From CSP1-4 sp963777975 (GTDB lineage Bacteria > Chloroflexota > Limnocylindria > Limnocylindrales > CSP1-4), in contig CAVZSO010000009.1 in assembly GCA_963777975.1 (NCBI GenBank), positions 194,448 through 258,447 on the forward strand: a stretch of 64,000 bases of DNA. Reading direction: 5' to 3'. The position numbers were made by a program, and so were the translations under genes. Under the pieces are notes generated by a model. The model ran no database searches, was not told where the DNA came from, and saw only the letters and a list, made by a program, of their open reading frames with translations. This document shows positions 24,351 through 32,940 of this stretch, piece after piece. Position 1 is the first letter of the stretch, and every line of letters starts with the position of its first letter.

Positions 24351-24370
24351 CGATCGTCATCTTCGGATGA
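24351..24370 (+). repeat. Direct repeat copy 1 (candidate operator)
   Basis: CGATCGTCA-TC-TTCGGATGA in the divergent promoter region between the NirK-like gene and the Rrf2 regulator. It shares both half-sites with the copy at 24399-24420; the half-site spacing differs by two bases. Confidence 0.5.
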
Positions 24371-24398
24371 TCTATCAGCTACGTGGTCAGGATTAGCG

Positions 24399-24420
24399 CG
24401 ATCGTCAGTATTTCGGACGA
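24399..24420 (+). repeat. Direct repeat copy 2 (candidate operator)
   Basis: CGATCGTCA-GTAT-TTCGGACGA, the second copy, 48 bases after the first. One base in the second half-site differs. Confidence 0.5.
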
Positions 24421-24490
24421 CCGGCCCCGCGGGCACGGGCCGAATGGCCCGTCCGGGAGGGCCATGGCGCACAGCACTCTAGACAGCACG

Positions 24491-24907
24491 ATGCGCCTTG
24501 AGCTGACCCGCCGCGCCGACTACGGCATCCGCGCCATGATCGCCATCGCCCGCGCCGCGCCGGATGCGCCCCTGAGCGCCCCGCGCATCGCCGAGTCGAT
24601 GGCGATCCCGGTGCGCTTTCTGCCGCAGGTGATGGCCGACCTGTCGCGCGTCGGGCTGGTCGACGCGACCGCCGGTCGACGTGGCGGCTATCGACTCGGT
24701 CGAGCTGCCCGCGCCATCAGCGTGCTCGAGATCATCGAGGCACTCGAGGGCGACGCGCGGCGCCGACAGTGCGTCCTGCGCGCCGCCCCGTGCGGCCGAG
24801 ACGGCCACTGCGACGTGCACGCGGTCTTCGCCGACGCCCAAGACGCGTTACTCGGTCAATTCCAGGCTGCCCGCCTGTCGGACCTGGCCGGCCCGGGCCG
24901 CGGCTGA
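24491..24907 (+). CDS. Rrf2-family transcriptional regulator, NsrR-like
   Basis: A 138-residue winged-helix Rrf2 protein. It begins MRLELTRRADYGIRAM, with the recognition helix region VRFLPQVMADLSRVGLV and a GRRGGYRL wing. Cys94, Cys101 and Cys107 (C-x6-C-x5-C) match the Fe-S ligands of NsrR and IscR-type members. In NsrR the cluster senses nitric oxide. The gene is divergent from the NirK-like gene with paired direct repeats between, so it probably controls that gene. IscR/RirA-like sensing of iron or Fe-S status is the alternative. An earlier in-frame ATG near 24464 is possible. Confidence 0.88.
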   Translation: MRLELTRRADYGIRAMIAIARAAPDAPLSAPRIAESMAIPVRFLPQVMADLSRVGLVDATAGRRGGYRLGRAARAISVLEIIEALEGDARRRQCVLRAAPCGRDGHCDVHAVFADAQDALLGQFQAARLSDLAGPGRG

Positions 24908-24994
24908 CCGCACTCGTCGGCCGGCGCGCCGGGCAATGGCGCAACCGCTGATGAGGGCCCCCGGGCTTCGGCGACGACCTCGAGCCGGCACCGA

Positions 24995-25000
24995 TACACT
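24995..25000 (+). promoter_or_regulatory. -10 box of the YtcJ-type amidohydrolase gene
   Basis: TACACT, eight bases before ATG 25009, predicts a leaderless or nearly leaderless mRNA. Confidence 0.6.
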
Positions 25001-25008
25001 CCGGCGCC

Positions 25009-26649
25009 ATGACCGCCAGCGCCGACGTGATCCTTCATGGAGGTCGCGTCCATACCGTCGACGAGTCCCGCCCGACCGCGGAGGCGGTCGCCGTACGGGG
25101 CGGCCGTATCGTCGCTGTCGGCTCCGACGCGGACGTCCTGGTGGCCGCCGGTCCCCGCACGCGGCGCATCGACCTGCGAGGTCGGACGCTGCTGCCCGGC
25201 TTTCAGGACGCGCACGTGCACACCATCACGAGCGCGCTCGATCGGCTGCGCTGCGACCTGACGGTCTCCGACGACGCCGCCACGTACCTGGAGTTGATCC
25301 GCGCCTACGCTGCCGCGCACCCGGAGCGACCGGCCATCCTGGGCGGCGGTTGGAGCATGACGGCGTTCCCACATGGGACGCCGGATCGCGCACTCCTCGA
25401 TGCCATCGTTCCCGACCGCCCCGTCGCCCTCGACAATCGAGACGGGCACGGCACCTGGGTCAACTCGAAGGCCTTCGAGCTGGCGGGCATGGACGACGAC
25501 ACGCCGGAACCGGCTCGCGGACGCATCGAGCGACGAGCTGACGGGTCGCTCCAGGGCACGCTCCACGAGGGCGCTTCCGACCTCGTCTGGGACGCCTTGC
25601 CGAAGCCCGAACCGGACGACTGGCTGGAGGCCGCTCGGATCGGGCAGCGCGAGCTCCTGGGTTACGGCATCACGGCCTGGCAGGACGCGAGCGGATACGA
25701 CAACGACCTGTTCGCCTATCGACACCTGGCCGAGACGGGCGAGCTGGTCGCCCATGTGATCACGACGCAACGCTGGTCGCGACAGCACGGACTCGAGCAG
25801 CTCGAGGGGCTCATCGACACGAGCCGGGACCTGGCCATCGGCCGGTTACGGGCTGACCGGATCAAGATCCTGCTGGATGGCATCGTCGAGAACTACACGG
25901 CCGCCATGCTCGAGCCGTATCTCGACGAGGACGGCCGACCAACCACGAATCGCGGCATGTACTACATCGATATCGAGGTCGTCCGGGAGGCGGTCCGACT
26001 GGTCGACCGGGCGGGCCTGCACGTGCACATCCACACCATCGGTGACCGCGCCGTCCGCGATGCCCTCGATGCCATCGAGCGCGCCGCCGCCGTCAACGCG
26101 GCCTGGGATCGGCGACCGACGCTGGCGCACATCCAGATCGTGCACCCGGTCGACATCCCGCGCTTCGCGGCTCTGGGCGTCGTCGCCAACGGACAGCCCT
26201 ACTGGGCGTTGGACGAGGAGCAGATGGGCAGCATGAACATGCCCTTCCTGGGCGAGGAGCGCAGTGCCTGGCAGTACCCCTTTGCGTCGCTCCTGCGATC
26301 GGGCGCCCGGCTGGCATTCGGCAGCGACTGGTCCGTCTCGACCGCCGACCCCCTGCAGGAGATCGAAGTCGCCGTTCGGCGTGTGTCGCCGGACCATCGC
26401 GACGCGGAGCCCTTCCTGCCCGACGAACGGATCTCGCTCGAGGCGGCCGTCCACGCTTTCACGCAGGGGGCGGCCTATGTCAACGGTCTCGAGGCCGAGA
26501 CGGGCAGCATCACCGTCGGCAAGCTGGCCGACCTCATCGTCCTCGATCGCGACCTCTTCGCCCCCGAGGTCTTCCCCGCGGACGCCCGCGTCCTGCTGAC
26601 GATGGTCGAGGGCGAGGCCGTCGTCGAGGATGCCGCGCTGGAGGCTTGA
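25009..26649 (+). CDS. YtcJ-type amidohydrolase (Amidohydro_3)
   Basis: A 546-residue metal-dependent hydrolase. The first metal motif DAHVHT is at 68-72, GLHVHIHTIGDRAV near residue 345 provides later metal-site histidines, and LAFGSDWSVS near 440 provides the distal aspartate region. Length and order match the YtcJ/Amidohydro_3 branch, whose known members hydrolyse N-acyl or cyclic amide bonds, but substrates are mostly unknown. It is single on its strand with its own promoter and meets the hydroxy-acid oxidase gene tail to tail with a three-base gap. Confidence 0.9.
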   Translation: MTASADVILHGGRVHTVDESRPTAEAVAVRGGRIVAVGSDADVLVAAGPRTRRIDLRGRTLLPGFQDAHVHTITSALDRLRCDLTVSDDAATYLELIRAYAAAHPERPAILGGGWSMTAFPHGTPDRALLDAIVPDRPVALDNRDGHGTWVNSKAFELAGMDDDTPEPARGRIERRADGSLQGTLHEGASDLVWDALPKPEPDDWLEAARIGQRELLGYGITAWQDASGYDNDLFAYRHLAETGELVAHVITTQRWSRQHGLEQLEGLIDTSRDLAIGRLRADRIKILLDGIVENYTAAMLEPYLDEDGRPTTNRGMYYIDIEVVREAVRLVDRAGLHVHIHTIGDRAVRDALDAIERAAAVNAAWDRRPTLAHIQIVHPVDIPRFAALGVVANGQPYWALDEEQMGSMNMPFLGEERSAWQYPFASLLRSGARLAFGSDWSVSTADPLQEIEVAVRRVSPDHRDAEPFLPDERISLEAAVHAFTQGAAYVNGLEAETGSITVGKLADLIVLDRDLFAPEVFPADARVLLTMVEGEAVVEDAALEA

Positions 26650-26652
26650 CGC

Positions 26653-27693
26653 TCAGGCGACTCGGTCGCGCGTGATGTCGGCGACCGTGGGACAGCCGAG
26701 CAGAGCCATGGCCGTGGTCGTCTCGGCTCGAAGGATCTCGACCGCGCGGGCGACGCCGGCCTCACCGGCAGCCGCCAGGGCGTACAGGAAGGGCCGGCCG
26801 ATGAAGACGCCCCGGGCGCCGAGGGCGAGTGCCGTGACGACGTCGGTGCCGCGCCGAACGCCGCCGTCGAGATAGACCTCGGCGCGTCCCTCGACCGCCT
26901 GGACGATCGGCTCGAGGGCATCGATGGTCGCCGCCACGCGGTCGAGCTGGCGTCCCCCGTGATTGGAAACGACGACCGCGTTCGCCCCGTGCTCGACGGC
27001 CAGTCGGCCATCGCCGGGCGAGAGGATGCCCTTGATCACCAGCGGCAGCGGGGTCAACGAGCGCAGCCAGTCGACATCCGACCAGGTCATCGATGGATCC
27101 AGCTCCTCACCGACGAAGGCGGCATGGCCGGAGGCGCCCCCGATGTCGGCGACGTTGCCAAGCGGGCCGGGATCGCGCAGTGGATGGCGCATCTCGCGCG
27201 CGCGATAGCCTGGCCGCGGCAGGTCGACGGTCAGCATGATGGCGGCATAGCCGGCTTCAGTGGCGCGCGCCACCAGTTCCAGGGACCGCCCGCGATCCCG
27301 CTGGAGATAGAGCTGGAACCACCGGCTGCCGCGGCCGACCGAGGCGACCGTCTCGAGCGATCGATTGGAGAGGGTGCTGAGGGCGTAGACCAGGCCTTCC
27401 CGACCCGCCACCCGCGCGGGCACGACTTCGCCCTCGCGATGGGCGAGTCCCTGGAGCGCGGTCGGTGCGATGCCGATGGGCAACGAGACCCGGGTGCCCA
27501 GCATCGTCGTCGAGGGATCCACGCCGGAGACGTCGTGCAGCACCCGCGGCCACAGCACGCGGCGGCCGAAGGCGGCCTCGTTCTCCCGCAACGTGCGCTC
27601 GTCCCAGGAGCCGCCCGCGTAGTAGCCGAAGGCCTCGGGAGAGAGGGCCGCCTCGGCGAGCGGCTCGAAGTCGGCGAGGGCTTGGACATCCAT
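26653..27693 (-). CDS. FMN-dependent alpha-hydroxy-acid oxidase (glycolate/lactate oxidase family)
   Basis: A 346-residue TIM-barrel flavoenzyme. YYAGGSWDE (24-32) contributes the conserved tyrosine, QLYLQRDR and TVDLPRPGYR are flavin- and substrate-binding segments, NHGGRQLD holds the catalytic histidine and arginine, and YLDGGVRRGTDVV and GRPFLYALA bind the FMN phosphate. It oxidises a 2-hydroxy acid to a 2-oxo acid; the electron acceptor (oxygen, cytochrome or other) is not predictable. Its ATG overlaps the stop of the decarboxylase-like gene as TGATG, so the two are translationally coupled and may act in one pathway. Confidence 0.92.
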   Translation of the reverse strand: MDVQALADFEPLAEAALSPEAFGYYAGGSWDERTLRENEAAFGRRVLWPRVLHDVSGVDPSTTMLGTRVSLPIGIAPTALQGLAHREGEVVPARVAGREGLVYALSTLSNRSLETVASVGRGSRWFQLYLQRDRGRSLELVARATEAGYAAIMLTVDLPRPGYRAREMRHPLRDPGPLGNVADIGGASGHAAFVGEELDPSMTWSDVDWLRSLTPLPLVIKGILSPGDGRLAVEHGANAVVVSNHGGRQLDRVAATIDALEPIVQAVEGRAEVYLDGGVRRGTDVVTALALGARGVFIGRPFLYALAAAGEAGVARAVEILRAETTTAMALLGCPTVADITRDRVA

Positions 27694-28997
27694 CAGTCGG
27701 TCCCCACCCCGGCTGACCCGCTCGTCGGTGTCCGCTCGAGGAAGTCGGCCGACGCCAGTGGGCGAAGGCAATGGGTCATCGACATCGCCTGCTCGTAGCC
27801 GCCCGCGTTGAGCAGCGCCACGATGTCGCCTTCCCGGACAGGCGGCAGGAGGTAGTCCTCGACGAACACGTCACCGGCCTCGTTGATATGGCCGGCGACC
27901 GTGACCGCGTCCGTCCGTGGCGCGTCGGCGGCTCGGCACAGGACCACCTCCTGCGCGAAGCGGTAGATGAACCAGGAGCAGAAGACGTTCCAGCCGCTGT
28001 CCAGACCGACGAAACGGACACCGGCCCGATCCTCGACGGTGACCACCTCGGCCAGAAGGACGGCGGCGTCCTTGACCAACAGGTCGCCCGGCTCGAAGCC
28101 CACAGTGACGCCCATCGGACCGAGGTGGCGAGCGACGACGGTCATGTAGGCATCGAGATCGACGGCTTCCTCGGACTGACGCGCGACACGGCCGATGCCG
28201 CCGCCGACGTTGACCTCGGTCAGCACGTGACCGGCCGCCTCCAGCCGACCGGCCAGGGGAACGACCGCCGCCAGCGCCGCCTCGAACGTGGCCAGCCCAT
28301 CGGCCAGCCAGCCGGACCCGGCATGGAAGTGGAGCGTGTCGACGACCAGGTCATGTCGCCGCAGGGCCGCCAGTGCGTCATCGAGTCGATCGGCCGTGAT
28401 GCCCAGCTTGGTCGGACGTGATCCCGCGTAGGCGAGCCCGTCGTTGTAGCCGGCACCGATCATCGGGTTCACACGCAGGCCGACGGTCGAGCCCGGCGCC
28501 CGGCGCCCGACTCGCTCGACCTGGCTGACGGCATCGAGGTTGATATGCACGCCGGCACCGAGGATGACATCGAGGTCTCGCTCCGAGGAGTTCGTCCCGG
28601 TATAGGAGATCTCGGCGGCCGCCCAGCCTTCGGCAAGCGCCAGCTCGACCTCGCCCGGCGAACAGGCGTCGATGCCGACGCATCCCGGTTCACCCGCGCG
28701 GCCCAGCCCGCGGAGGGCGGCCAGGACCTCCGGTTCCCGGTTGGCCTTGAGGGCGAAACGAAGGTGGTGTTCGAGGTCAGCGCGCTCAGCGGCAGCGTGT
28801 ACGGCCCGCCCGTTCTCACGGACACGCTCGAGGTCATAGACGAAGCGCGGCGTGCCACCCGCGCGGGCCAACGACTCCGCGTCTCGGCCGGCGATGATCA
28901 GGCGCCCCTCGACGGCGTCGAGGCCAGGTCGCCGCCACCAGTCGGGCGCGGCCATCGGGGGGCCAGGCCGTATCGGAGTCGACGTCGTCGAAGCCAT
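27693..28997 (-). CDS. PLP-dependent fold-III decarboxylase-like protein (LysA/Odc family) with changed active-site cysteine
   Basis: A 434-residue alanine-racemase/ODC-fold protein. Lys84 in FALKANREPEV is the PLP lysine; DTLHFHAGSG, NVGGGIG and FEPGDLL are the phosphate- and pyridine-binding motifs; LNAGGYEQAMS is near the end. In LysA and ODC a cysteine precedes an acidic residue (GPxCE/D); here the corresponding segment reads GHINEAGD with Asn instead of Cys. The substrate may differ from meso-diaminopimelate, lysine or ornithine. ATG 28997 lies eight bases after a TACGCT box. It is coupled to the hydroxy-acid oxidase downstream. Confidence 0.85.
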   Translation of the reverse strand: MASTTSTPIRPGPPMAAPDWWRRPGLDAVEGRLIIAGRDAESLARAGGTPRFVYDLERVRENGRAVHAAAERADLEHHLRFALKANREPEVLAALRGLGRAGEPGCVGIDACSPGEVELALAEGWAAAEISYTGTNSSERDLDVILGAGVHINLDAVSQVERVGRRAPGSTVGLRVNPMIGAGYNDGLAYAGSRPTKLGITADRLDDALAALRRHDLVVDTLHFHAGSGWLADGLATFEAALAAVVPLAGRLEAAGHVLTEVNVGGGIGRVARQSEEAVDLDAYMTVVARHLGPMGVTVGFEPGDLLVKDAAVLLAEVVTVEDRAGVRFVGLDSGWNVFCSWFIYRFAQEVVLCRAADAPRTDAVTVAGHINEAGDVFVEDYLLPPVREGDIVALLNAGGYEQAMSMTHCLRPLASADFLERTPTSGSAGVGTD

Positions 28998-29005
28998 CGC
29001 TGTCC

Positions 29006-29011
29006 AGCGTA
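29006..29011 (-). promoter_or_regulatory. -10 box of the decarboxylase-like gene
   Basis: TACGCT on the minus strand, eight bases before ATG 28997; divergent from the glycosylase promoter at 29038-29043. Confidence 0.55.
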
Positions 29012-29037
29012 GCCGAACCCGTGACCGACCCGTCGGC

Positions 29038-29043
29038 TACCAT
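29038..29043 (+). promoter_or_regulatory. -10 box of the glycosylase gene
   Basis: TACCAT in GGCTACCATC, 33 bases before ATG 29077, which has a GGAGGAGAGG site. Confidence 0.5.
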
Positions 29044-29076
29044 CTCGGCGCAGGTCACGAACTGCGGAGGAGAGGC

Positions 29077-30077
29077 ATGGATCGGCAGCTCGGCGCGGCA
29101 CACCTGGCGCAGGGCATCGGGAGTTTCTGGCGCTCCCTGTTCGCCGAACGAAGCGAGGCCTGAGTCGCCGACCCGCCGCTTCCGACTCGACCGGCCGCTC
29201 GACCTGGCCGCCACGCTGGCGCCGCTCCGCCATGGCACCACCGACCCGACCATCCGGATCTTCGGGCGCACCGAGGTCCTGCGGGCGACCCTGAGTCCCG
29301 AAGGACCGACGAGCGAACATCTGCGCCACATGGGCGATGAGGTCGAGGTCGAGGCCTGGGGACCAGGCGCCGACTGGGCAATCGAGCACGCACCCGAGCT
29401 GATCGGTGAGACCGACGATCCGACCGCGCTGCACCCGCAGCATCGCGTCATCGCCGACCTCGCGCGGCGGCTGTCCAGGCGTCCGGCTGGGCCGCTCGGA
29501 GGCCGCCTTCGAGGCGCTCGTGCCGGCGATCCTGGAGCAGAAGATCACGGGCCTCGAGGCGGTCCGGGTGCGCCGACGGATGGTCATCGCGTTCGGCGAG
29601 CCGGCGCCCGGACCGACGAAGATCGTTGCCGGCCTGCATCTGCCGCCGGCGCCGGCTCGCCTGGCGGCGCTGGCCTACTTCGACCTGCATCCCCTGGGCC
29701 TCGAGCGACGGCGCGCAGAAGTCATCATCCGGTCGGCTGGTCGCGCTGCCGCCATCGATCGGCTGGCGACCATCGATCCGGCGGAGGCCCGATCACGGCT
29801 CGAGCGGCTGCCCGGCATCGGCCCGTGGACGGCGGCGGAGGTGGCGCGCGTGGCCTGGGGAGACCCCGACGCCCTGAGCGTCGGCGACTACCACATCCCC
29901 AACCTGGTCGCGTTCGCGCTGGCCGGCGAGCCGCGCGGCGACGACGCGCGGATGCTCGAGCTCCTGGAGCCCTATCGCGGCCAGCGGGGCCGCGTCCAGC
30001 GCCTGCTCGAGCTCTCCGGCATGAGCGCGCCACGGTACGGGCCACGGAGGCCGCCGCGCGCGATCGGGGCCATCTGA
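29077..30077 (+). CDS. AlkA-type DNA-3-methyladenine glycosylase, two apparent +1 frameshifts
   Basis: A helix-hairpin-helix base-excision glycosylase. The HhH motif is LERLPGIGPWTAAEVAR, and VGDYHIPN holds the catalytic aspartate; LVPAILEQKITGLEAVRVRR is the family's helical core. The core runs to 30077. Upstream, the N-terminal domain (RFRLDRPLDLAATLAP) is in another frame, joined near 29474 by removing one base, and it has no start of its own. The only start with a good ribosome binding site, ATG 29077, opens a 28-codon reading that ends at 29163; removing one base near 29161 links it. The span of 1,001 bases gives 333 codons after two deletions. The first 28 codons may instead be a separate small ORF. 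Confidence 0.75.
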
Positions 30078-30087
30078 AGCGCGACGG

Positions 30088-30900
30088 TCAGCCGGCGGTG
30101 AGCCAGACAGGATCGCCCGGCTGGACGCCAAGGTCGGCCGCCGCGCTCGCCTCGAATCGGATGACGGCCATCCATCCCCAGGCATCGACGAGGATGCCGT
30201 ACGCACCCGGCTCGACCTGGCCGTAGGACGTGATCCGATGTGCGCGGGCCGTTCGGCCGGCGGTGCTGATCTCGAGCTGCGACGACTGATCAAGCTCCGC
30301 TGAGGCGAGATGCGAAGGGCGGACGTTGAGGCGCACGTTCCCGAACCGGTCCGTGTCGAGGACCTCGCACACGATCCGGCCATGCTCGACCTCTGGCTCG
30401 GCGATCCGTACTTCGACGAGTTCATCGGCTGCGACGGGCGACCCCAGGACACCCAGGTCCATGCCCATAGCGAGGTGCGCGGCGGCCGGCGCGAAGACAT
30501 CACGGCCATGGAAGACATCAGAGATCGGCGTCAGGACGACGTCGGGAGACGTGATCGTGACAGCGCGAGCGATGCCCCCGTCCGCCCGCCAGGCGACGGA
30601 GAGCAGGCCGTTGTTGGGACCGACAAGGCAGCGGCCACCGGTCGTTTCGACGGCGATCGGGAGACGGGCCGTACCGACGCCTGGATCGACGACCGCGAGG
30701 CCGACGGCGTCGACCGGCGCGAAGCGCAGGCACTCGGCCAGGATGAGCCCGCCGCCGCGGATGTCGTGAGGGGCGACGCCGTGCGAGATGTCGATGACTT
30801 GCGATTGTGGTGCGATCCGAGCGATGACCGCATGGCAGACACCGACGAACTCATCGCGCAGGCCAAGGTCCGACACGAACACGACCGGCTTGCTCATCAC
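30088..30900 (-). CDS. SAM hydrolase / SAM hydroxide adenosyltransferase (DUF62)
   Basis: A 270-residue protein of the fluorinase/chlorinase-like DUF62 family, which most often hydrolyses S-adenosylmethionine to adenosine and methionine. The N-terminal VFVSDLGLRDEFVG, AVVDPGVGTAR, the asparagine-rich GPNNGLLS and FHGRDVFAPAAAHLA are family signatures, followed by a C-terminal beta-barrel domain with DRFGNVRLN. Halogenase activity needs extra features not seen here, so hydrolase is the better call. It is convergent with the glycosylase gene, ten bases between stops. Confidence 0.93.
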   Translation of the reverse strand: MMSKPVVFVSDLGLRDEFVGVCHAVIARIAPQSQVIDISHGVAPHDIRGGGLILAECLRFAPVDAVGLAVVDPGVGTARLPIAVETTGGRCLVGPNNGLLSVAWRADGGIARAVTITSPDVVLTPISDVFHGRDVFAPAAAHLAMGMDLGVLGSPVAADELVEVRIAEPEVEHGRIVCEVLDTDRFGNVRLNVRPSHLASAELDQSSQLEISTAGRTARAHRITSYGQVEPGAYGILVDAWGWMAVIRFEASAAADLGVQPGDPVWLTAG

Positions 30901-31015
30901 GACCCTCCGAAGCCTGCCCCCAAACGACTCCCGCCACGGTACGTCGGTCTCGGCCGCGCGTCGAGGTGTCAGTCGGTCACCGTCGGCAGGTCACAGCGCC
31001 GTCACATCGACGGCC

Positions 31016-31021
31016 TAGACT
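31016..31021 (+). promoter_or_regulatory. -10 box of msrA, leaderless
   Basis: TAGACT, exactly six bases before ATG 31028. Confidence 0.65.
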
Positions 31022-31027
31022 GACGGC

Positions 31028-31696
31028 ATGCAATTCCTGTCTCGTCCCGCGTCCCTGCCCTCCCCTGATCACACCCTGCCCGGCCGCGCCGAGCCGATGC
31101 CGATCCCGGAGCGAAACGTCGTCAACGGCGCGTCGCTCGCGCCGCCGTGGCCGGACGGCACGCGCACGGCGGTCTTCGCACTGGGCTGCTTCTGGGGCGC
31201 CGAGAAGGCCTTCTGGTCGCTGCCCGGCGTGATCAGCACGGCCGTCGGCTATGCCGGCGGCACGACTCCCAATCCGACGTATCGAGAGGCGTGCTCTGGC
31301 ATGACCGGACACGCCGAGTCCGTGCTCGTTGCCTACGACCCGAAGCGCGTCTCGTACGAGCAGCTGCTCAAGGTGTTCTGGGAGGATCACGACCCGACCC
31401 AGGGGATGCGTCAGGGCAACGATCAGGGCACCCAGTACCGCTCCGCGATCTACGTCGACGGGCCTGAGCAGCTGGCCGCTGCCGAGGCTTCGCGCGACGC
31501 CTACCAGGCCAAGCTGTCTGCCGCGGGCTTCGGCACCATCACGACCGAGATCCGCGCCGACGTACCCTTCTACTACGCCGAGGACTACCACCAGCAGTAC
31601 CTGGCCAAGAATCCCGGCGGCTATTGTCCGAATCACTCGACGGGCGTGATGCTCCCGGACGACTTCGTGGTCACCCCGCTGCAGTACGTGGACTGA
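31028..31696 (+). CDS. msrA: Peptide-methionine (S)-S-oxide reductase
   Basis: A 222-residue MsrA that repairs oxidised methionine. The catalytic ALGCFWGAE motif holds Cys54; GYAGGTTPNPTY, GHAESVLVAYDP and AEDYHQQYL follow in family order. CPNHSTG near the C-terminus contributes a probable resolving cysteine. The N-terminal 45 residues exceed the core domain but begin at a leaderless-type promoter and show no export signal. The aldo/keto reductase gene follows after 67 bases. Confidence 0.96.
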   Translation: MQFLSRPASLPSPDHTLPGRAEPMPIPERNVVNGASLAPPWPDGTRTAVFALGCFWGAEKAFWSLPGVISTAVGYAGGTTPNPTYREACSGMTGHAESVLVAYDPKRVSYEQLLKVFWEDHDPTQGMRQGNDQGTQYRSAIYVDGPEQLAAAEASRDAYQAKLSAAGFGTITTEIRADVPFYYAEDYHQQYLAKNPGGYCPNHSTGVMLPDDFVVTPLQYVD

Positions 31697-31763
31697 CCGC
31701 CGGCCACAGTTCCGTTCGTGCGTCCGTCGCTTTGATGGCGCCCAACGACGACGACGACGGACC

Positions 31764-32654
31764 ATGGATTCGGCCCAACCAATGCTCACGCTGAACAATG
31801 GCGTCGAACTGCCGGCCCTCGGGTTCGGCGTCTTCCAGACGCCCCCTGATGTCACCCAAGCGGCGACGGAAGAGGCCATCCGCGCGGGCTACCGGCTGGT
31901 CGACACGGCAGCCTCATACCTGAACGAGCGCGAGGTGGGCGCCGCGATCGCAGCGAGCGGCATCGAGCGCTCCGAGCTGTTCGTCCAGACCAAGCTCTGG
32001 GTCAGCGACTACGGCTACGACGGAGCACTTCACGGCTTCGATGTCAGTACCCGAAAGCTCGGGCTCGATACGGTCGACCTCTACCTCCTCCACCAGCCGC
32101 TCCCACAGCATTTCGACAGCACCGTTGATGCCTACCGCGCCGCCGAGCGCCTGCTCGCGGAGGGTCGCGTCCGGGCGATCGGGGTATCCAACTTCAGCGC
32201 CGCGCACCTTGATGCCTTCCTGCCGCGAATCACGGTCGTGCCTGCGGTCAATCAAGTCGAGGTTCACCCGTACTACAACCAGCCGGCCCTGCGCGCCCTC
32301 CACGAGCGACTGGGCATCGCGACGCAGGCGTGGTCGCCGCTCGGCGGGGTATACGTCTACCGACCGGGTGAGGCCACGAAGAACGCGCTCGACGACTCGA
32401 CGATCTCAGCCATCGCTGCGAGGTACGGCAAGACCCCTGCGCAGGTCATCCTCCGCTGGCACTTGGACAGCGGCCGGTCGGCAGTTCCGAAGTCGGTCCG
32501 TCCGGAGCGGATCGCCGAGAACCTGTCGGTGTTCGACTTTGAGCTGACGCCAGAGGAGGTCGCGTCGATCGACGCGCTCGATACCGGAGTCCGAGGCGGA
32601 CCTAACCAGGACGAGATCGACTTCCTGTCGTGGAACCGGACCATCCCCGAGTGA
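31764..32654 (+). CDS. Aldo/keto reductase (2,5-diketo-D-gluconate reductase-like)
   Basis: A 296-residue NADPH-dependent AKR. The catalytic tetrad is intact: Asp47 and Tyr52 (LVDTAASY), Lys77 (TKLWV) and His110 (LLHQP). IGVSNFSAAHLDAFL and the C-terminal SAVPKSVRPERIAENL cofactor-binding loop are typical. The physiological carbonyl substrate is unknown. Its TGA overlaps a GTG that opens the start of a short-chain dehydrogenase, of which only the first part remains. Confidence 0.95.
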   Translation: MDSAQPMLTLNNGVELPALGFGVFQTPPDVTQAATEEAIRAGYRLVDTAASYLNEREVGAAIAASGIERSELFVQTKLWVSDYGYDGALHGFDVSTRKLGLDTVDLYLLHQPLPQHFDSTVDAYRAAERLLAEGRVRAIGVSNFSAAHLDAFLPRITVVPAVNQVEVHPYYNQPALRALHERLGIATQAWSPLGGVYVYRPGEATKNALDDSTISAIAARYGKTPAQVILRWHLDSGRSAVPKSVRPERIAENLSVFDFELTPEEVASIDALDTGVRGGPNQDEIDFLSWNRTIPE

Positions 32655-32728
32655 CGAACGTCATCGTCGTCATCGGCGCTGGTCAGATCGGACAGGCCAT
32701 CGCCAGACGGGTCAGTGTCGGCAGGCAC
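32651..32728 (+). pseudogene. Truncated remnant of a short-chain dehydrogenase
   Basis: GTG 32651 opens a nucleotide-binding start, VTNVIVVIGAGQIGQAIARR, typical of the Rossmann motif (GxGxIG) of short-chain dehydrogenases found after such aldo/keto reductases. Similarity stops after about 25 codons; the frame continues to 32944 without dehydrogenase features. The rest of the enzyme is missing, which points to a deletion or recombination end near 32725. The 210 bases that follow hold no recognisable gene. Confidence 0.6.
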
Positions 32729-32916
32729 CTTGATGAGATCGTCCATCTCACGCCTTTCCTCTCATCGACGTGGCCAAGATCGATCGGTCTCCGTTCTACC
32801 GCTCCTGATTTGGCTTCGCCAGAGTCGAAGGGCCCGAGTCACGCTCCCGGTACCACCAGCTCGGTGATCTTGGCGCTGAGTACGCCTTCAACCCCCCCAG
32901 GTGCGAGGCCGCCCGC

Positions 32917-32922
32917 TACGAT
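32917..32922 (+). promoter_or_regulatory. -10 box of the YecM-like gene
   Basis: TACGAT, 18 bases before ATG 32941, with a GGAGG site in the short leader. Confidence 0.45.
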
Positions 32923-32940
32923 GACGCCGGAGGTGACCCG

